The notes beneath the pieces are model-generated. The model was not told the DNA's origin, did no database searches, and saw only the letters and a program-made list of their open reading frames with translations. A stretch of 10,162 nucleotides of DNA. Origin: Bacteroidales bacterium (GTDB lineage Bacteria > Bacteroidota > Bacteroidia > Bacteroidales > BM520). Of the stretch, positions 7,389 through 10,162 are shown one piece after another. The stretch is from the NCBI GenBank assembly GCA_023230285.1, contig JALNXP010000068.1, positions 1 through 10,162 of the forward strand. The letters run 5' to 3'. The position numbers were made by a program, and so were the translations under genes. Each line of letters begins with the position of its first letter. Positions within the stretch are counted from its first letter, which is position 1.

Positions 7389-8417
7389 ATGAGCGTTTAC
7401 ATTTTAGGTATAGAGTCATCATGTGATGATACATCGGCAGCCATTATGGAAGACACGACAGTGTTGGCTAATGTTATTGCTAATCAGGAAGTTCACCGTC
7501 AATATGGTGGTGTTGTTCCTGAACTCGCATCGCGTGCTCACCAGCAAAATATTGTCCCCGTGATAAGCCATGCTTTTCAGGTAGCAAATATAAACAAAAA
7601 AAATTTATCCGCAATAGCTTTTACGCGAGGTCCCGGATTATTAGGCTCTCTTCTCGTAGGTGTCTCATTTTCAAAGGCTTTGGCGATAGGCTTAGACGTT
7701 CCGCTCATAGAAATAGACCATATTAAGGCTCATATTTTAGCTCATTTTGTTCAGAAAAAAGACAAAATTAAAGAAGTTCCGGAATTTCCGTTCCTGTGTT
7801 TAATAGTTTCCGGCGGTCATACACAGATTGTTTTGGTCGAAGATTATGATAATATGACCGTTATAGGCTCTACTATTGATGATGCCGCCGGCGAAACTTT
7901 TGATAAGGCGGCTAAAATTATGGAACTTGGCTATCCGGGCGGTCCGCTTATCGACAAGTTGGCAAAAATCGGTGACGAAAATCACTTTAAATTCGCAAAA
8001 CCGCATGTCGCCGGTTATAACTACAGCTTCAGCGGCTTGAAAACCTCTTTTCTTTATTTCCTTAGAGATGAACTGAAAAATAATCCCGCTTTTATAGAAG
8101 ATAATAAAGCCGATTTGTGCGCTTCTCTGCAAAAAACAATAATAGACATACTAATTGGCAAATTGATGCTCGCCGCTAAAGAAACCGGCATCAAGTCGAT
8201 AGCAATTGCCGGCGGCGTCTCGGCAAATTCAGGCTTGAGAAACGCTGTTATCAACTTGTCGGAGATGTATAATTGGAAACCTTTTATTCCAGAGTTTGAG
8301 TTTACTACCGACAACGCCGCTATGATTGCTGTCGCCGGCTATTTTAAATATATGTCAGGCAATTTCTCAAATCAAACAGCTAAACCTTACTCAAAATCTT
8401 CTTGCAAAATTAAATGA
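7389..8417 (+). CDS. tsaD: tRNA N6-adenosine threonylcarbamoyltransferase TsaD
   Basis: Cytoplasmic enzyme of 342 aa in the Kae1/TsaD family. With TsaB and TsaE it moves the threonylcarbamoyl group from threonylcarbamoyl-AMP to A37 of ANN-decoding tRNAs (t6A). The family signature is clear from the start: GIESSCDDTSAA (7-18), YGGVVPELASRAHQQN (39-54), FTRGPGLLGSLLVG (78-91), metal ligands H111 and H115 in HIKAH, SGGHTQ (141-146), TIDDAAGETFDKAAK (162-176), YSFSGLKTSF (212-221), AGGVSAN (274-280) and D308 in DNAAM, the likely third metal ligand. ATG 7389 puts the signature four residues in, as in relatives. An upstream in-frame ATG at 7329 would add 20 non-homologous residues and overlap tamB, so it was rejected. 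Ends 33 bp from the convergent gpsA stop. Confidence 0.97.
   Translation: MSVYILGIESSCDDTSAAIMEDTTVLANVIANQEVHRQYGGVVPELASRAHQQNIVPVISHAFQVANINKKNLSAIAFTRGPGLLGSLLVGVSFSKALAIGLDVPLIEIDHIKAHILAHFVQKKDKIKEVPEFPFLCLIVSGGHTQIVLVEDYDNMTVIGSTIDDAAGETFDKAAKIMELGYPGGPLIDKLAKIGDENHFKFAKPHVAGYNYSFSGLKTSFLYFLRDELKNNPAFIEDNKADLCASLQKTIIDILIGKLMLAAKETGIKSIAIAGGVSANSGLRNAVINLSEMYNWKPFIPEFEFTTDNAAMIAVAGYFKYMSGNFSNQTAKPYSKSSCKIK
7585..7614 (-). promoter_or_regulatory. Candidate tamB promoter inside tsaD
   Basis: On the minus strand, TTG (7614-7612) is 19 nt from TATATTTG (7592-7585), an exact fit to TTG-N19-TAnnTTTG. It lies about 200 nt upstream of the tamB start, within tsaD. A leader from here would be antisense to the first ~190 nt of tsaD. 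In AT-rich DNA such matches arise by chance, so the call is tentative. Confidence 0.4.
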
Positions 8418-8450
8418 TATTATAGCCGTAGATAATTCTTAATATATTGA

Positions 8451-9452
8451 TTAATACACATTTACAATGTTGTAGATGAACTTGCGCTGGTCGTAGTCTT
8501 TGTTCATCAACTTGTATAATTCAAATAATATCGGAAATTCGTTCTCCGGATAATTGACGATTTTCTCGTCTCTTAGCTTTTCATAAAAAATGTTTAATGA
8601 CCGCTTGCCTTCTAATACTACATTGCCCGAAATTAAATCTTTGATGAAGCCTTTGCCGATAAATAATCCCATAGTCCTGTTTCTGCTTAAGTCGTTTAAT
8701 GATGTGAGATTGAAATCACCGTAACCGCAGTATTTGAAAATAGTTTCTTCGTTACCGCCAAATGTTAAAAGTGCTTTGCGATATTCTTTGAACATCTTTG
8801 TCGACACTAAAAATCTTACATTGGCAGAGTCAAAGTGTGCATCTACAACACCCATGATTATTGCATAAATATTCTTTAAAATACTGACTAACTCAACGCC
8901 TAAAATGTCATCAGAATAATCTAATTTAATATTTGTTCCTGTCGTCAGTGATTTGAAATATTCAAAAACTTTGACATCTTTTGATGCAAATGTATAACCG
9001 GTGGGCATGTTGTTAAGGACTTCAATGGCAAATGACGGTCCTTTCATAACAGCAATCTCATTAGGAAACATCGTCGATAAATATGTAGATATAATCCGAT
9101 TGTTTTCGCCAAAACCTTTGGCTAAGTTAATCAATAAGGCATCTTCAGGAATGAATTTTTTTATTGATGTCGTGTAACTTATTAATACTGAAGATGGTAA
9201 TGCAATCAATATGACATTTGCTCTCTCCAAAACGGCATTGTTGGTCGTGGCTTTCAGCTGTTTATTTAGCTTTATATTCGGAAAATAACTTTCATTTATT
9301 TGCTTTTGATTGATGCTTTCTACAACATTTTTTTCAATGGATAATAATCTTACGGCTAAATCCTGATTTTTACTTAGCGTATTGGCTATGGCTGTTCCAA
9401 AAGCTCCTGCACCAATTACTACTATAAGAGTTTTTTTATGTTCTTCTGTCAT
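8451..9452 (-). CDS. gpsA: NAD(P)-dependent glycerol-3-phosphate dehydrogenase GpsA
   Basis: Cytoplasmic enzyme of 333 aa that reduces dihydroxyacetone phosphate to sn-glycerol-3-phosphate, the backbone for phospholipids. The Rossmann nucleotide motif GAGAFG (14-19) is at the N-terminus, followed by LAKGF (110-114), GPSFAIEV (138-145), ELVSILKNIYAI (187-198) with catalytic K193, GYGDFNLT (243-250), SRNRTMG (256-262) and LEG (280-282). Length is normal and the active site looks intact. Positions between motifs are rather divergent, for instance K137 before GPSFA where small residues are common. ATG 9452 is the only good start: an A-rich leader precedes it and a -7 box lies 27-34 nt upstream. 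Divergent from the acyltransferase gene that uses its product pathway; convergent with tsaD. Confidence 0.93.
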   Translation of the reverse strand: MTEEHKKTLIVVIGAGAFGTAIANTLSKNQDLAVRLLSIEKNVVESINQKQINESYFPNIKLNKQLKATTNNAVLERANVILIALPSSVLISYTTSIKKFIPEDALLINLAKGFGENNRIISTYLSTMFPNEIAVMKGPSFAIEVLNNMPTGYTFASKDVKVFEYFKSLTTGTNIKLDYSDDILGVELVSILKNIYAIIMGVVDAHFDSANVRFLVSTKMFKEYRKALLTFGGNEETIFKYCGYGDFNLTSLNDLSRNRTMGLFIGKGFIKDLISGNVVLEGKRSLNIFYEKLRDEKIVNYPENEFPILFELYKLMNKDYDQRKFIYNIVNVY

Positions 9453-9478
9453 TATTTTATTTGTTGAAAAAACAATTG

Positions 9479-9486
9479 CAAAGATA
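9479..9486 (-). promoter_or_regulatory. gpsA promoter, -7 box TATCTTTG
   Basis: On the minus strand TATCTTTG (9486-9479), followed by CA, matches the Bacteroidota -7 consensus and is identical to the ftsY box. No clear -33 TTG lies at the usual distance. The 34-nt element at 9545-9578 ends 58 nt upstream, as at ftsY. The leader would be about 20 nt. An AT-rich inverted repeat TTGTT/AACAA (9461-9475) falls in it. Confidence 0.65.
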
Positions 9487-9544
9487 ACATTAAAAATTAC
9501 GAGTATACATAAATATGTCTGAAAAATATTGTAAACGTATATTT

Positions 9545-9578
9545 CGTAGATTTATTAGCATTGCGAAAATACAATAAA
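9545..9578 (-). repeat. 34-nt upstream element, copy 2 (gpsA side)
   Basis: Reverse complement of 291-324 with one mismatch. It points toward gpsA with the same 58-nt spacing to the -7 box as at ftsY. On the other strand it contains CATTGCGAA (9559-9567), whose TTG doubles as a candidate -33 box for the divergent acyltransferase gene. The element may therefore act on both genes. Confidence 0.8.
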
Positions 9579-9590
9579 CAATTAGTTTTG
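9561..9590 (+). promoter_or_regulatory. Upstream promoter P1 of the acyltransferase gene
   Basis: TTG (9561-9563), a 19-nt spacer and TAGTTTTG (9583-9590) fit the Bacteroidota TTG-N19-TAnnTTTG pattern. The TTG lies within the 34-nt element shared with the ftsY upstream region. The start site would be near 9597, giving a leader of about 50 nt. Confidence 0.45.
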
Positions 9591-9597
9591 AGCTTCA

Positions 9598-9627
9598 TTG
9601 CGAATAAACTAAAAAACATTAAATTTG
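9598..9627 (+). promoter_or_regulatory. Proximal promoter P2 of the acyltransferase gene
   Basis: TTG (9598-9600), a 19-nt spacer and TAAATTTG (9620-9627) match the consensus exactly. The start site would be near 9633, about 13 nt before ATG 9646. It is the best full promoter match in the window. Confidence 0.65.
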
Positions 9628-9645
9628 CAAACTAAAATTACAGCT

Positions 9646-10162
9646 ATGTTAACTGATGATATTTTTGATGATATAAGACCGTTTAACGATGATGAAATGC
9701 CTGAAGCTATCAGCTTTTTGTCTAAGAGTCAAGAAGTTGCAAATATTGTAGATTATCTTTATCCGGATAAAGATAATAACGTTTTTATGAAGAAACTTTC
9801 TTGTATTAAAACTATAGATGAGTTACAGATGGAGATTGTTTTTCCAATAGTTAGAGATGTTTTGAAAAAAACGACTTCTGCTGTTGTTCAAGATGGTTTG
9901 AATAAACTATCAAAGGAAAAATCTTATCTGTTTATCAGTTGCCATAGAGATATTGTGATGGATCCTTGTATCTTGGAGTTTTTATTGGTTGATAATGGTT
10001 TTAAAACATCAAGTATTTCTTTTGGCGATAATTTGTTGCTCTCACCGGCATTACGCTATATTGCCAAGTGTAATAAGATGTTTACCGTTAAACGTGGTGA
10101 TAGTCTTAAAAATTTGCTGCAACATTCCAAAGTATTGTCAATGTATATAAGAAATCAGATAA
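9646..10162 (+). CDS. PlsC-like glycerolipid acyltransferase, 5' part cut by the window end
   Basis: An open frame runs from ATG 9646 to the window edge, 172 residues without a stop; the C-terminal part is missing. The visible part has no signal peptide or clear membrane helix. Around residue 100, FISCHRDIVMDP resembles block I of the PlsB/PlsC acyltransferase superfamily. FGDN (126-129) and KMFTVKRG (144-151) fit blocks II and III, which bind glycerol phosphate. The usual H-x4-D dyad appears here as H100-x5-D106, with another aspartate at D102. I recall the same HRDIxLD form in Bacteroidota proteins annotated as 1-acylglycerol-3-phosphate or glycerol acyltransferases of about 380 aa. The likely role is acyl transfer to a glycerophosphate acceptor, which fits the divergent gpsA. 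The exact substrate is unknown. ATG 9646 is supported by promoter P2 just upstream. Confidence 0.75.
   Translation, partial: MLTDDIFDDIRPFNDDEMPEAISFLSKSQEVANIVDYLYPDKDNNVFMKKLSCIKTIDELQMEIVFPIVRDVLKKTTSAVVQDGLNKLSKEKSYLFISCHRDIVMDPCILEFLLVDNGFKTSSISFGDNLLLSPALRYIAKCNKMFTVKRGDSLKNLLQHSKVLSMYIRNQI

Larger units (their letters stand above)
9559..9632 (+). repeat. Imperfect 37-nt tandem repeat carrying promoter boxes
   Basis: Unit 1 (9559-9595) and unit 2 (9596-9632) both start with CATTGCGAA and agree at 24 of the first 32 positions without gaps. In each unit TTG is 19 nt before a TAnnTTTG box. The two halves therefore look like a duplicated promoter with diverged spacers. Confidence 0.6.

Noticed and set aside
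7800..8314. Two open frames of 110 and 86 residues on the minus strand
   Set aside because: Antisense to the highly conserved tsaD, overlapping each other, with no recognisable product.
8439..8454. Terminator between tsaD and gpsA
   Set aside because: TTAAT/ATTAA gives only a 5-bp AT stem. I see no convincing intrinsic terminator in this 33-bp gap.

Overview
This is a 10.2 kb piece of an AT-rich chromosome from a member of the Bacteroidota (probably Bacteroidia), carrying housekeeping genes. Three things point there. Intergenic regions carry the Bacteroidota housekeeping promoter pattern (TTG about 19-21 nt before TAnnTTTG) instead of -35/-10 boxes. Start codons are preceded by A-rich rather than Shine-Dalgarno leaders. 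The TamB-type protein and the partial acyltransferase also look like Bacteroidota versions. I see no phage, transposase, CRISPR array, tRNA or rRNA.

Layout: 1-411 is non-coding. It holds a run of inverted repeats (14-271), then a 34-nt element (291-324), then the ftsY promoter. ftsY (412-1392, SRP receptor) and rlmD (1435-2847, 23S rRNA uracil-5 methyltransferase) follow on the + strand, probably as one operon. A perfectly phased array of sixteen 7-nt units (2829-2940) fills the gap between rlmD and the convergent tamB and runs into both coding ends. tamB (7378-2918, minus, 1486 aa) is an inner-membrane-anchored periplasmic protein. It starts only 10 bp from the divergent tsaD (7389-8417, tRNA t6A synthesis). 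gpsA (9452-8451, minus, glycerol-3-phosphate dehydrogenase) converges on tsaD. It is divergent from a lysophosphatidate-type acyltransferase gene (9646 to the window end, cut by the edge).

How they work together: FtsY delivers membrane and exported proteins, and TamB acts in envelope biogenesis. GpsA makes sn-glycerol-3-phosphate, the backbone onto which PlsC-like acyltransferases load fatty acids, so the gpsA/acyltransferase pair probably forms a phospholipid module sharing one control region. RlmD and TsaD modify rRNA and tRNA.

The genes are ordinary and no new multi-gene system is visible. The unusual material is non-coding. A 34-nt element occurs upstream of both ftsY and gpsA (33/34 identical), each time exactly 58 nt before a TATCTTTGCA promoter box. 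The acyltransferase gene appears to have a tandemly duplicated promoter. The heptamer array supplies the stop codons of two convergent genes. The tamB and tsaD promoters apparently lie inside each other's coding sequence.
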